In this document: positions 1 through 7,467 of the stretch, in pieces | How positions within the stretch are numbered: the first letter of the stretch is position 1 | Layout of the letters: each line of letters begins with the position of its first letter | NCBI GenBank assembly: GCA_002403855.1 | Contig: DHIO01000034.1 | Location: 63,418 to 91,756 of the forward strand | DNA from: Acidimicrobiia bacterium UBA4744 | Lineage (GTDB): Bacteria > Actinomycetota > Acidimicrobiia > Spongiisociales > UBA4744 | Reading direction: 5' to 3' | Length of the DNA stretch: 28,339 nucleotides | The notes under the pieces: model-generated | Database searches by the model: none | Told to the model about the DNA's origin: nothing | What the model saw: only the letters and a program-made list of their open reading frames with translations | Translations under genes and position numbers: made by a program

Positions 1-433
1 CCCCAGCCAGCGACTCGGCGAAGACACGGAAATCGCCTTCATAGCTGGAATCTGCATCATTGACGGCCGCATCGGCTGCCCGGTTGAGGTCGTCGTTGGA
101 ATAGTCGTCACTGCGGGCGCCGATCTCGCCGGGAGAGATCACCACGACCGTCGCCCCCTGGTCCAAGAACGCCAGGACCTCTTCGGCGAACTCGTCGGCC
201 CCCTGAACCGGATCGTCGGCCAGGGCAACGAAATAGAACCGGGTCTCCGAAGTAGCAACCTCGGCTACCAGATCCTCCATCACCTCGAAGTCGACTCCGG
301 AGCCGGGCTCGATGTAGTAGCCGCGCGGATCCACCTGATCGGCAACATCGGCAGGATCTGCCGCAAACGCCGCTCCCGCCGGCACGATCAGGACCAGCAG
401 CGACAACAGGAGGACCGGGACGGATCGACGCAT
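1..433 (-). CDS. Secreted/membrane TPM-like (Rv1476/DUF6676-type) protein, C-terminus cut off by window edge
   Basis: About 144 codons read from an ATG at 433 to the window edge, with no stop reached. The N-terminus has two arginines, a leucine/valine-rich core and an AFA-AD cleavage-like site near residue 25, so a signal peptide is likely. The mature part begins with a YYIEPGSGVDFEVMEDLV-like stretch, then alternates hydrophobic strands and acidic helices, which resembles the TPM-type domain of actinobacterial Rv1476-family membrane proteins. That family usually ends in a membrane helix, which would lie outside the window. The start is supported by a -10-like TAGGCT exactly 6 nt upstream (leaderless). 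The family assignment is by pattern recall only; the exported nature is firmer than the family name. Confidence 0.6.
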   Translation of the reverse strand, partial: MRRSVPVLLLSLLVLIVPAGAAFAADPADVADQVDPRGYYIEPGSGVDFEVMEDLVAEVATSETRFYFVALADDPVQGADEFAEEVLAFLDQGATVVVISPGEIGARSDDYSNDDLNRAADAAVNDADSSYEGDFRVFAESLAG

Positions 434-445
434 ACGACCAGCCTA
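434..445 (-). promoter_or_regulatory. -10 box of a probable leaderless promoter
   Basis: On the minus strand TAGGCT (445-440) is followed by six bases and then the ATG at 433, so transcription would begin at or next to the start codon. A weak -35-like TTCGGA lies 17 nt further upstream. The same spacing recurs at proC, surE and the MFS gene. Confidence 0.5.
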
Positions 446-447
446 AA

Positions 448-470
448 CGTTCGGGTCAGGGGTCCGAACG
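448..470. repeat. Inverted repeat, 7-bp arms
   Basis: CGTTCGG (448-454) and CCGAACG (464-470) are perfect inverted arms around a 9-base loop. They lie between the PspC gene and the leaderless TPM-like gene, overlapping the -35 side of the latter's promoter. The repeat could be a terminator for the PspC transcript or an operator. No U-tract follows it. Confidence 0.4.
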
Positions 471-483
471 GGTCGGGCGGCCG

Positions 484-681
484 TCAGGATCCGGGTTCCT
501 CCTCGGGAACGACGATCCACATGACGATGTAGATGAGAAACCCGATCGACATGATCGCCAACAGCACGAAGGCGACCCGTACCAGCGCTACGTCCCAACC
601 CATGTACTTGGCGATCCCGGCGCACACGCCGGCGATCTGGCGGTCTTCGATGGATCTGGTCAGACGGCGGGGTTGCTCCAC
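484..681 (-). CDS. PspC-domain small membrane protein
   Basis: A 65-aa protein with the PspC pattern: RLTRS..DRQIAGVCAGIAKYMGWD, then LVRVAFVLLAI and a long hydrophobic helix ending in MWIVVPEE. PspC-domain proteins are inner-membrane proteins, first known from the phage-shock response, that often act in envelope-stress sensing. The start chosen is a GTG at 681 because a strong AGGAGG lies 7 nt upstream and the family usually begins just before this arginine-rich segment. An upstream in-frame ATG at 747 would add 22 atypical residues and has no good ribosome-binding site. The gene follows the Bcp gene on the same strand, probably in one transcript. Confidence 0.85.
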   Translation of the reverse strand: MEQPRRLTRSIEDRQIAGVCAGIAKYMGWDVALVRVAFVLLAIMSIGFLIYIVMWIVVPEEEPGS

Positions 682-758
682 TATTTGCTCCTCCTGTTCA
701 TCCCCGACAATACGCTCACCGGCGCCGGGATGGAGCGGATACGCCATCCGGCAGGGAC

Positions 759-1226
759 TCAGCCCCCTGCCAGAAGCTCACGCACGAGCCGCGCCACGTG
801 GCCCTTGGCTCGGACGTTGCGGTACGCGGCCTCGAGGACTCCTCCCGGACCCACGACAAAGGTCGAACGGATCAGCCCCTCGTACTCTCTCCCGTAGTTC
901 TTCTTCATGCCCCAGGCGCCGAGCTCCGCGGCCAGCGCGTGGTCCAGGTCGGAAAGAAGCGGGAAGTTGAGTCCCTCCTTCTGCTTGAACCTGGCGTTCG
1001 AGGCGGGTGGGTCGGGGCTGACTCCAACCACGGCCAGCCCCGCATCGAAGAAAGCGTCGAAGTTGTCGCGAAAGTCGCAGGCCTCGGTCGTGCATCCCGG
1101 GGTCATCGCCTTGGGATAGAAGAACATGATCAGGCGCGAGCCGGAGAAGTCGTCCCGGCCCACGCGGTTACCCGCATCATCCTCCAGGTCGAAGTCCGGG
1201 ATACGGTCGCCGACATCAATGGGCAT
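759..1226 (-). CDS. bcp: Thioredoxin-dependent thiol peroxidase (Bcp/PrxQ-type peroxiredoxin)
   Basis: A 155-aa peroxiredoxin that reduces hydrogen peroxide and organic peroxides using thioredoxin. The active-site segment YPKAMTPGCTTEACDFRD carries the peroxidatic cysteine at residue 45 and a resolving cysteine at residue 50, the same numbers as in E. coli BCP. GDRIPDFDL near the N-terminus and the late STFVVGPGGVL strand also fit the family. The start at 1226 is preceded by GGAGG 6 nt upstream. A longer in-frame start at 1253 is less likely. It is divergent from msrA, so two oxidant-repair functions share one intergenic region. Confidence 0.93.
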   Translation of the reverse strand: MPIDVGDRIPDFDLEDDAGNRVGRDDFSGSRLIMFFYPKAMTPGCTTEACDFRDNFDAFFDAGLAVVGVSPDPPASNARFKQKEGLNFPLLSDLDHALAAELGAWGMKKNYGREYEGLIRSTFVVGPGGVLEAAYRNVRAKGHVARLVRELLAGG

Positions 1227-1291
1227 GGATCCTCCAGTCATCAGTCGAACCAAGAGAGCCGGCCTCTTATGCAGGGCCCCCCGATAGTGTT

Positions 1292-1307
1292 ACCTCCCTC
1301 AGGAGGT
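1292..1307 (+). promoter_or_regulatory. Perfect hairpin containing the msrA ribosome-binding site
   Basis: ACCTCC (1292-1297) pairs perfectly with GGAGGT (1302-1307) across a four-base CTCA loop. The 3' arm contains the Shine-Dalgarno of msrA, whose ATG is at 1314. If the mRNA starts upstream, the hairpin would mask the ribosome-binding site. A -10-like TAGTGT at 1285-1290 would put the transcript start inside the hairpin, so the masking model depends on the real start site. Confidence 0.4.
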
Positions 1308-1313
1308 CACTCA

Positions 1314-1940
1314 ATGTTTCGATCTGACATCGTATCCCCGGACAATGCACTTCGGGGACGGAGCGAGCCGATGCCGAGGTCCGACGTGCATTTCGTGAAC
1401 GGCACGTCCCTCTACCCGCCCTTCCCGCAGGGCACCGAGCGGGCCGTGGTGGGCATGGGTTGCTTCTGGGGCGCCGAGCGCATCTTCTGGCAGATTCCCG
1501 GCGTCCACACCACCGCCGCCGGGTACGCCGGCGGCTTCACTCCCCACCCGAACTATGAAGAGGTCTGCACCGGGCGAACCGGACATACCGAGGCGGTGCT
1601 CGTCGTCTACGACCCCGAGCAGGTGTCCTACGAGCGGCTATTGAAGGATTTCTGGGAGCAACACGATCCTACGCAAGGGATGCGTCAGGGAAATGACCGC
1701 GGCACCCAATACCGATCGGCGATCTACACCTTCAGTGATGAGCAACTGGACATCGCCAAGCGGTCACGGGATCGCTATCAAGCCCTGCTCGATCAGCGCG
1801 GATTCGGCCCGATCACCACCGAAATCGGCCCGGCCCCGGAGTTCTACTACGCCGAGAGCTATCACCAGCAGTACCTAGCCAAGAACCCCGGTGGGTACTG
1901 CAACCATGGCTTCTGTCAGGTGGCGTACGAACGTACTTGA
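1314..1940 (+). CDS. msrA: Peptide-methionine (S)-S-oxide reductase MsrA
   Basis: A 208-aa enzyme that reduces methionine S-sulfoxide in oxidised proteins. The catalytic GCFWG motif places the nucleophilic cysteine at residue 50. The family's AGYAGG, YEEVCTGRTGHTEAVLVVYDP (split here as YEEVCTGRTGH and TEAVLVVYDP) and YHQQYL motifs follow in order. The C-terminal YCNHGFC supplies two candidate resolving cysteines (196 and 201) for recycling by thioredoxin. AGGAGG lies 7 nt before the ATG at 1314. The open frame extends far upstream, but that extension is antisense to bcp and has no family features. It is divergent from bcp. Confidence 0.96.
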   Translation: MFRSDIVSPDNALRGRSEPMPRSDVHFVNGTSLYPPFPQGTERAVVGMGCFWGAERIFWQIPGVHTTAAGYAGGFTPHPNYEEVCTGRTGHTEAVLVVYDPEQVSYERLLKDFWEQHDPTQGMRQGNDRGTQYRSAIYTFSDEQLDIAKRSRDRYQALLDQRGFGPITTEIGPAPEFYYAESYHQQYLAKNPGGYCNHGFCQVAYERT

Positions 1941-1999
1941 GCCGGCAGTAAGCAGCCAGCAGCCGCATACCGTTGTGGTGAAGTGGGAACCCAAGACCT

Positions 2000-2042
2000 G
2001 AAACTCGAAACCTGGAACCCAAAACCCGAAACTCGAAACCTG
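2000..2042. repeat. Short intergenic direct repeat (GAAACTCGAAACCTG, two copies)
   Basis: The 15-base unit occurs at 2000-2014 and again at 2028-2042, 28 nt apart, within the gap between the convergent msrA and proline dehydrogenase genes. Degenerate copies (AACCCAAAACCCGAAAC-like) sit around it. A related CCTGAAAC sequence occurs at the right edge of the window, so this looks like a dispersed intergenic repeat family. Confidence 0.6.
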
Positions 2043-2068
2043 AATCCCGGGACTCCCCGTCCGGCTTC

Positions 2069-2986
2069 CTACTTGCCCACGACCGCGCGCAGGAACAGCG
2101 CCAGATTGGCGGGACGCTCGGCCATACGACGGGTCAGATAGGAATACCACTGAGATCCGTACGGAACATAGACGCGGAGGCGGTGACCGCGATCGAGGAT
2201 CTCCTGCTGGAGGGCGGAACGAACGCCGTACAGCATCTGGAACTCGAACGGTCCTTCCCGAACCCGGGCCCGGGCGTAGGCGTTGCGTATCAAGGCATCG
2301 TCATGCGTGGCGATCGCCGGATACGTGGCCGGTTCGGCCATCAGCATCGCCAGCAGGTGACGGAATCTGGCGTCGACCTGTCGATTGTCCTGGACCGCTA
2401 CGTCCGCCGGCTCCACGTAGGCTCCCTTACACAACCGAATATGCCCACCGAGGGGCATGATGCGCCGGAGATCGTCCTCGGTACGGTGCAGATACGCCTG
2501 CACCGCCACCCCCAGATTGCCGAACCGCCGTTGGACGTCCGCATACAGCTCGATAGTGGAATCGGTCCAGGTTGACTCCTCCATATCGACGGTCACCGTG
2601 GTTCCAACACCGGCCGCACGTTCGGCCAGAGCCTCCAGAGCGCCGGCGGCCATCGACCGATCGACTCCCAGCCCGAGTTGGGTGAGTTTCACCGAGATGT
2701 TGGCTTCCAGGTTCTCAGTCCGGATTCGATCGAGACAGGCGAGATAATCGGTCAGCGCCGCAGCCGCCGACCCTTCGTCATGCACATGCTCTCCCAGATG
2801 ATCCATCGACACCAAGATGCCACGCCCGTTGAGGAGGTGTGCCACGACCACCGCGTCTTCTAGCTCTTCTCCGGCCACAAATCGAGTGGCAAGACGACGA
2901 CCGACCTGATGTTCCGTGAAGAGGCGCTTGACCCAGCTTCGCCGGGTGATGCCGAGCATGCCCCGCCGAAACAGGGAGGAAAGCAC
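2069..2986 (-). CDS. Proline dehydrogenase (monofunctional)
   Basis: A 305-aa flavoenzyme that oxidises L-proline to pyrroline-5-carboxylate and passes electrons to the respiratory chain. It carries the conserved order of a TIM-barrel PRODH: SVKLTQLGL, TVDMEESTWTDST, QAYLHRTEDDL, RLCKGAYVEP, IATHDD, FQMLYGVR and the C-terminal YVPYGSQWYSYLTRRMAERP that contacts substrate. The length of about 300 aa matches the stand-alone actinobacterial/Thermus type, not bifunctional PutA. The start is a GTG at 2986 whose first bases overlap the TAG stop of proC, with GGAGAG just upstream, so translation is probably coupled to proC. No P5C dehydrogenase is adjacent in this window. Confidence 0.95.
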   Translation of the reverse strand: MLSSLFRRGMLGITRRSWVKRLFTEHQVGRRLATRFVAGEELEDAVVVAHLLNGRGILVSMDHLGEHVHDEGSAAAALTDYLACLDRIRTENLEANISVKLTQLGLGVDRSMAAGALEALAERAAGVGTTVTVDMEESTWTDSTIELYADVQRRFGNLGVAVQAYLHRTEDDLRRIMPLGGHIRLCKGAYVEPADVAVQDNRQVDARFRHLLAMLMAEPATYPAIATHDDALIRNAYARARVREGPFEFQMLYGVRSALQQEILDRGHRLRVYVPYGSQWYSYLTRRMAERPANLALFLRAVVGK

Positions 2987-3810
2987 TAGAGCTCTCCGTT
3001 TTCCTCGGCCCTGGCTCCCATCTCCCGCGACCGCTCGCCGGCCGCTCGCACTGCGTCCTCCACCAGCGCTCTGAACCCCCGTTCCTCCAAGACGTGTACG
3101 GCTGCTGCGGTGGTGCCACCCGGTGAGGTGACCTGGGCACGCAACTCGAAGGGGCTGAGGCCGGTCTCGACCAACAGGGCCCCGGCTCCCTTGATCGTCT
3201 GATGCACCAGTCGCTCGGCGACCTGCCGGGGCAAGCCCTCCCGGATGGCCGCTTCGGTGAGTGCTTCGGCCAGCAGAAACGCGTAGGCCGGACCGGTGCC
3301 CGACACGGCGGTGACGGCATCGAGCAGGCTCTCCTCCATCTCGATGACCTCACCCACCGCTGATAGCACCCGCTCGGCCCGGGCCAGAGCTTCTCCACCG
3401 GCGTACCGGCCTGCAGCCAATCCGGTGATGCCCTGATCGACCAGGGCCGGCGTGTTGGGCATGGCTCGCACGACAGGGGCTTCGCCGAGGACGGCTTCAA
3501 AGAGCCGGGTGGGCACGCCGGCGGCGAGGGACAGGATGACCTGGGCGGGCCGGTAGGCATCTCGAATCTGAGAGAGAAGGTGAGGCACATCCCGCGGTTT
3601 GACGGCCACCACGGCCACCTCTTTGTCGACCAGCGTTTCGGCCGGATCGAGCACGACGGCGCAACCGGTTCGGTCGATCAACTCCTTACGACGTTCCTCG
3701 CGTCGCACCGCCATTGATATCTCGGCGGGCTCCCATCCGGCTCGGAGAAGCCCTGAGGCCAGAGCTTCGCCCATGGCCCCTGCACCAAGAATGGCAACTG
3801 TCGAATGCAT
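2986..3810 (-). CDS. proC: Pyrroline-5-carboxylate reductase
   Basis: A 274-aa NAD(P)H-dependent enzyme that makes proline from pyrroline-5-carboxylate, the last step of proline synthesis. The N-terminal Rossmann motif ILGAGAMGEALASGL, the VVAVKPRDV strand, RAMPNTPALV, the SGTGPAYAFLLAEAL helix and the QVTSPGGTTAAAV segment are all in order, and the length is normal for the family. The ATG at 3810 is preceded by TATACT with a 6-nt gap, which suggests leaderless initiation despite udk lying upstream on the same strand. Its stop overlaps the start of proline dehydrogenase, the enzyme that runs the opposite reaction. Confidence 0.96.
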   Translation of the reverse strand: MHSTVAILGAGAMGEALASGLLRAGWEPAEISMAVRREERRKELIDRTGCAVVLDPAETLVDKEVAVVAVKPRDVPHLLSQIRDAYRPAQVILSLAAGVPTRLFEAVLGEAPVVRAMPNTPALVDQGITGLAAGRYAGGEALARAERVLSAVGEVIEMEESLLDAVTAVSGTGPAYAFLLAEALTEAAIREGLPRQVAERLVHQTIKGAGALLVETGLSPFELRAQVTSPGGTTAAAVHVLEERGFRALVEDAVRAAGERSREMGARAEENGEL

Positions 3811-3816
3811 GGGTGC

Positions 3817-3822
3817 AGTATA
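3817..3822 (-). promoter_or_regulatory. -10 box TATACT of the proC leaderless promoter
   Basis: Reading the minus strand, TATACT is followed by GCACCC and then the proC ATG. This is the best match to the sigma-A -10 consensus among the leaderless candidates of the window. It would give proC and proline dehydrogenase a promoter of their own, separate from udk. Confidence 0.6.
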
Positions 3823-3846
3823 TGAAGGTCGTTCCGGACGCCGGGT

Positions 3847-4503
3847 TCAACGCTGCTCGAGATACCGACGGACCATTCCCATCACCGTCGCCACCGCTTG
3901 GCGGTTGTACCCCTCCGGAATGATGATGTCGGCGTACCGCTTGCTCGGCTCTACGAACTGAAGGTGCATCGGACGTACCGTCGACAGGTACTGGCCGATG
4001 ACAGAATCGAGCGTCCGGTTTCGTTCCTCGATATCACGCTGGAGGCGGCGCAGAATGCGCAAGTCGGCATCCGTATCGACGTAGATCTTGAGATCCATCA
4101 AGTCTCGAAGTTCCTGCTCCACAAAAACGAGGATTCCGTCGACGACGATGGTCGGTTTGGGATCGACGTTCACGGTCTGGGTAGACCGCGAGTGGGTGGT
4201 GAAGTCGTAGACCGGTTTCTCGATAGGGTCGCCGGCAATGAGGGCGCGGAGGTGCCGGATCAGGAGTTCCGTCTCCAGCGAGTCCGGGTGGTCGAAGTTG
4301 ATTTTGGCTCGTTCCTCGAAGGGAAGGGATCCGTACTCGCGGTAGTACGAGTCGTGTTCGACCAGCGCTACATGATCCCGGCCGATCTGCTCGACGATCG
4401 CACTGGATATGGTGGTCTTGCCGGATCCCGAACCACCGGCCACCCCGATGACGAGCGGGCCGCCGCCCTCCGGCAACTCGAGGCGCTCGGGTCCACTGAA
4501 CAT
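3847..4503 (-). CDS. udk: Uridine kinase
   Basis: A 218-aa P-loop kinase of pyrimidine salvage that phosphorylates uridine and cytidine. The Walker A motif GGSGSGKT is at residues 23-30. It is followed by VEHDSYY (most relatives have QDSYY), NFDHPDSLET, PVYDFTTHSR and IVVDGILVF, the usual order in Udk. The later KIYVDTDADLRILRRLQRDIEER and FVEPSKRYADIIIPEG segments form the lid and C-terminus. The length is typical. It is divergent from the acyltransferase at 4627 and lies 36 nt upstream of proC on the same strand. Confidence 0.95.
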   Translation of the reverse strand: MFSGPERLELPEGGGPLVIGVAGGSGSGKTTISSAIVEQIGRDHVALVEHDSYYREYGSLPFEERAKINFDHPDSLETELLIRHLRALIAGDPIEKPVYDFTTHSRSTQTVNVDPKPTIVVDGILVFVEQELRDLMDLKIYVDTDADLRILRRLQRDIEERNRTLDSVIGQYLSTVRPMHLQFVEPSKRYADIIIPEGYNRQAVATVMGMVRRYLEQR

Positions 4504-4626
4504 GCGGTCGTTCCCGTCGGCTTCTCACACGATAAATCGGACCGACAGTTCGCGCCATCCGGGAAGAGGCCTCCGTAGAGCAGGCTCCCAATTCCATGCC
4601 TCATCGATATCCGCTAGAAAAGGCCC

Positions 4627-5625
4627 ATGGCACGGAGGACGCTGCACCGCCGTATGCGCACGATTGCCAGTTTTGCACTCGGTCTATTCGTGATGGCAGG
4701 TCTGGCTCCGGTGGCGCTGCCCCTCGTGGCCGCAACCGACGCGGTGCGCTGGTTGGTGCGCCGCCGTCACTGGATGGGAATCCGGCTGTACCTCTTCGGC
4801 CTTGTCTATCTGCTCGCCGAGCTGATCGGTCTCATCGCCCTCGGCAGTGTGTGGCTGGCCGCTGGTTTCGGACGTTTCCGCCGGCCTCTCCTGGACTGGA
4901 CCTTCGCCGTCCAGCAGGCGTGGGCGGGGACGCTGCTCGCCGCCGTCTGTGGGATCTTCGGATTGCGGCTCGAAGTCTCGGGCAGTGAAGTTGTCGCTCC
5001 GGGACCCATCCTGCTGATGGTGCGGCACGCTTCGATCGTGGACAATCTGCTTCCGTCGGCGCTGGTGGTCGGGCCGCATGGAATCCGGCTGCGGTATGTG
5101 CTCAAGCGGGAGTTGCTGAGCGACCCGTGCTTGGATGTGGCGGGGAATCGTCTCCCCAACTATTTCGTTGAACGCGGTTCGGGCGCCGCTGAACGCGAGC
5201 TGGCCGGCATACGTGAGCTGGCCGCCGGACTCGGGCCGGGTGACGGAATCCTGATCTACCCGGAGGGCACCCGCTTCACCAAGGCCAAGCAGGCCCGTGC
5301 TCTGGAGCGATTGGAGGAGGGGGATCCCGTTATCTTCAATCGCGCCCGGAACCTCCGTCACGTGCTCCCACCTCGCTTGGGCGGACCCCTGGCCCTTCTC
5401 GATGCGACCTCGCCGGCCGACGTGGTGGTACTCACTCATCACGGTCTCGACGGGTTCGCTCAACTCCGCGACATCTGGGCGGGAGGCATGGTCGACACCA
5501 CGGTTCGGGTCGAGTTCTGGAGGATCCCGAGAGGTGAGCTCCCCACCGATCGGGACGCCCAGATCGCCTGGCTCTACGATGTCTGGACCAGGGTGGACGC
5601 GTGGATCGACGAGGTGGGCCCTTGA
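4627..5625 (+). CDS. PlsC-type 1-acylglycerol-3-phosphate acyltransferase family protein
   Basis: A 332-aa membrane protein. Two or three hydrophobic segments (about residues 12-36, 53-80 and 95-112) precede an acyltransferase domain. The catalytic HxxxxD is H134-D139 in RHASIVD. FVERGSG (180-186) and YPEGTR (211-216) are blocks II and III of the family. It probably transfers an acyl chain to a lysophospholipid or related lipid at the cytoplasmic face. It is longer than plain PlsC (about 240 aa) because of its N-terminal membrane part, so its substrate is uncertain. The ATG at 4627 has only a weak AAAAGG upstream. It overlaps the photolyase gene by 4 nt, so the two are probably cotranscribed. 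Confidence 0.85.
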   Translation: MARRTLHRRMRTIASFALGLFVMAGLAPVALPLVAATDAVRWLVRRRHWMGIRLYLFGLVYLLAELIGLIALGSVWLAAGFGRFRRPLLDWTFAVQQAWAGTLLAAVCGIFGLRLEVSGSEVVAPGPILLMVRHASIVDNLLPSALVVGPHGIRLRYVLKRELLSDPCLDVAGNRLPNYFVERGSGAAERELAGIRELAAGLGPGDGILIYPEGTRFTKAKQARALERLEEGDPVIFNRARNLRHVLPPRLGGPLALLDATSPADVVVLTHHGLDGFAQLRDIWAGGMVDTTVRVEFWRIPRGELPTDRDAQIAWLYDVWTRVDAWIDEVGP

Positions 5626-6995
5626 GTTCGGGACTCGTCTGGTTCCGCAGGGATCTCCGCATCACCGACAACCCGGCCTGGGCGGCAGCCACCGCCAACC
5701 ACGACGCGGTGCTCCCCTTGTTCGTGATCGATCCGCGGCTCTGGGAGGCGACGATGCCGCACCGGCGCGCCCAGCTGGCCGGGAATCTCCAGGCTCTCGA
5801 TCAGCGCATCGTCCGGTTGGGCGGTCGGCTGAAAGTCCTCACCGGCGACCCGTCGGAGATCGTTCCAGAGCAGTCGACCGGCCACCAGACCGTCTATTGG
5901 AACGATGACGTGTCCCCCTTCGCCCGCCGCCGGGATGAACGGGTGAAGGAGAGCATGCGAACTGAAGTCGAAACGTACTACGGGAGTCTGGTGCACGCCC
6001 CGGGAAGGATCGTCACCAACGAAGGCGCCCCCTACCGGGTCTTCACTCCCTTCTGGCGCAACTGGGCGGCGAAGGCCTGGGAACCTTGGCCGGAAGCGGG
6101 CAGCGCCGCGATCGTCGATGATCCGGGCGACGGAGTCCCGAAGCCCGAGCGGGAGCCGTACCTGACGCCGGGAGAAGACGGAGCCCGAGAACGCCTTCAT
6201 GGGTTCGACGTGGAAGCATACGAGTCGAACCGTGACCGGCCGGACAGGCGCGGTACCTCGATGTTGTCGGTCGACTTGAAGTTTGGAACGATCGGCCCCC
6301 GCACCGTCATCCGTCTGCTGGACGGGCCAACCGCGGCACCGTACATCCGCCAGCTGGCCTGGCGCGATTTCTATGCACATCTGCTGGCGGCCTTCCCCGA
6401 CATGACGACCGCCAACCTTCGCTCCGAATACGACGGGATCGCGTGGCGCAACGATCCCGACGAGTACGAAGCATGGACGCAAGGCCAGACGGGCTATCCC
6501 CTGATCGACGCCGGTATGCGTCAGCTGACCGAGACCGGGTGGATGCACAACCGGGTGCGGATGGTGACGGCCTCCTTTCTGGTGAAGGATCTTCTCATCG
6601 ACTGGCGGTGGGGGGAGCGCCATTTCCGCAAGTTGCTTCTCGATGCCGACCCGGCCCAGAACAGCGGAAACTGGCAATGGGTGGCGGGCACCGGGTCCGA
6701 CGCGGCCCCCTACTTCAGGGTCTTCAACCCGATCACCCAGAGCCGCAAATTCGATCCGGACGGCAACTACCTGCGGCGGTTTGTGCCCGAACTCGCCTCA
6801 CTTCCAAACCATCTGATTCACGCACCTTGGGAAGCCGGCGGAACGCAACTGGCGGAATACGGCATCGCCCTCGGAAAGACCTACCCGGCGCCGCTGGTCG
6901 ATCATGCCGTCGCCCGGGAGGAGGTCATCGCCGCCTACAAAGCGGCCCGGACCCGCAGTGATCCGCAAGCAGATCCGCAACGTAGACACGAATGA
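5622..6995 (+). CDS. phr: Deoxyribodipyrimidine photolyase (class I CPD photolyase/cryptochrome family)
   Basis: A 457-aa flavoprotein that uses blue light to split UV-induced pyrimidine dimers. The N-terminal antenna domain opens with LVWFRRDLRITDNPA. The FAD-binding helical domain shows SVDLKFGTIGPR, QLAWRDFYAHLL, PLIDAGMRQLTETGWMHNR, VKDLLIDWRWGERHF and NSGNWQWVAGTGSDAAPYF, all diagnostic of class I photolyases. The likely start is a TTG at 5622: GAGGTGG lies just upstream, the family begins right before the WFRRDLR strand, and TTGA overlaps the stop of the preceding acyltransferase. An in-frame GTG at 5601 would add seven residues. Whether it repairs DNA or acts as a cryptochrome cannot be told from motifs alone. 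Confidence 0.94.
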   Translation: MSSGLVWFRRDLRITDNPAWAAATANHDAVLPLFVIDPRLWEATMPHRRAQLAGNLQALDQRIVRLGGRLKVLTGDPSEIVPEQSTGHQTVYWNDDVSPFARRRDERVKESMRTEVETYYGSLVHAPGRIVTNEGAPYRVFTPFWRNWAAKAWEPWPEAGSAAIVDDPGDGVPKPEREPYLTPGEDGARERLHGFDVEAYESNRDRPDRRGTSMLSVDLKFGTIGPRTVIRLLDGPTAAPYIRQLAWRDFYAHLLAAFPDMTTANLRSEYDGIAWRNDPDEYEAWTQGQTGYPLIDAGMRQLTETGWMHNRVRMVTASFLVKDLLIDWRWGERHFRKLLLDADPAQNSGNWQWVAGTGSDAAPYFRVFNPITQSRKFDPDGNYLRRFVPELASLPNHLIHAPWEAGGTQLAEYGIALGKTYPAPLVDHAVAREEVIAAYKAARTRSDPQADPQRRHE

Positions 6996-7012
6996 GCAAC
7001 CGGAGGAACCGC

Positions 7013-7465
7013 ATGACCCGCCTGACTGAACAGACCACGGCCCCCATCTCGATTGACAAGGCCTTCGCCTACACGGCCGACTTCAACCACGTCCAGGACT
7101 GGGATCCGGGCGTAGCCGAATCGGCCCAAATCGGGGAGGGCCCCGTCGGTGAGGGCACCGAGTTCGACGTGCTGGTGGCGTTCGGTGCCCGACGTATTCC
7201 CATGGTGTACACCATCACAGAGTTCGATCCGCCCAACCGGATGGTCCTGGTCGGAAAGGGCTCCGCCCTGACGGCCGTCGATGAGATCACCTTCTCGGAG
7301 ATCCCGCAAGGTACCGCCATCACCTTCACTACCGATTTGACCTTCAAGGGCATGGGCCGTCTCTTCGCTCCGTTCATGGGCGGCGTTCTCAAAGGGGTGG
7401 TGAAGAAAGCGGTTGAAGGTTTGGCCACAGCCTTGCGGTCAAACGAGGCAACGCCCACTGCGTAG
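7013..7465 (+). CDS. SRPBCC-fold (polyketide cyclase/START-like) protein
   Basis: A 150-aa protein of the helix-grip fold. The opening TRLTEQTTAPISIDKAFAY-type strand and helix, DFNHVQDWDPGV, the long mid strands (VYTITEFDPPNRMVLVGKG) and the final amphipathic helix around LKGVVKKAVEGL are typical of SRPBCC proteins, which bind small hydrophobic ligands. The ligand is unknown. The start at 7013 is chosen because GGAGG sits 6 nt upstream. An in-frame ATG at 6992 overlaps the photolyase stop (ATGA) and would add seven residues. The tight spacing puts it in one transcript with the acyltransferase and photolyase, and that position is the only functional hint. Confidence 0.85.
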   Translation: MTRLTEQTTAPISIDKAFAYTADFNHVQDWDPGVAESAQIGEGPVGEGTEFDVLVAFGARRIPMVYTITEFDPPNRMVLVGKGSALTAVDEITFSEIPQGTAITFTTDLTFKGMGRLFAPFMGGVLKGVVKKAVEGLATALRSNEATPTA

Positions 7466-7467
7466 TC

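Noticed and set aside
798..1313. Extension of the msrA frame upstream through bcp
   Set aside because: A strong ribosome-binding site precedes the ATG at 1314 and the extension is antisense to bcp.
5574..6677. A 367-codon minus-strand frame antisense to the photolyase
   Set aside because: It is a shadow of a gene with full class I photolyase motifs.
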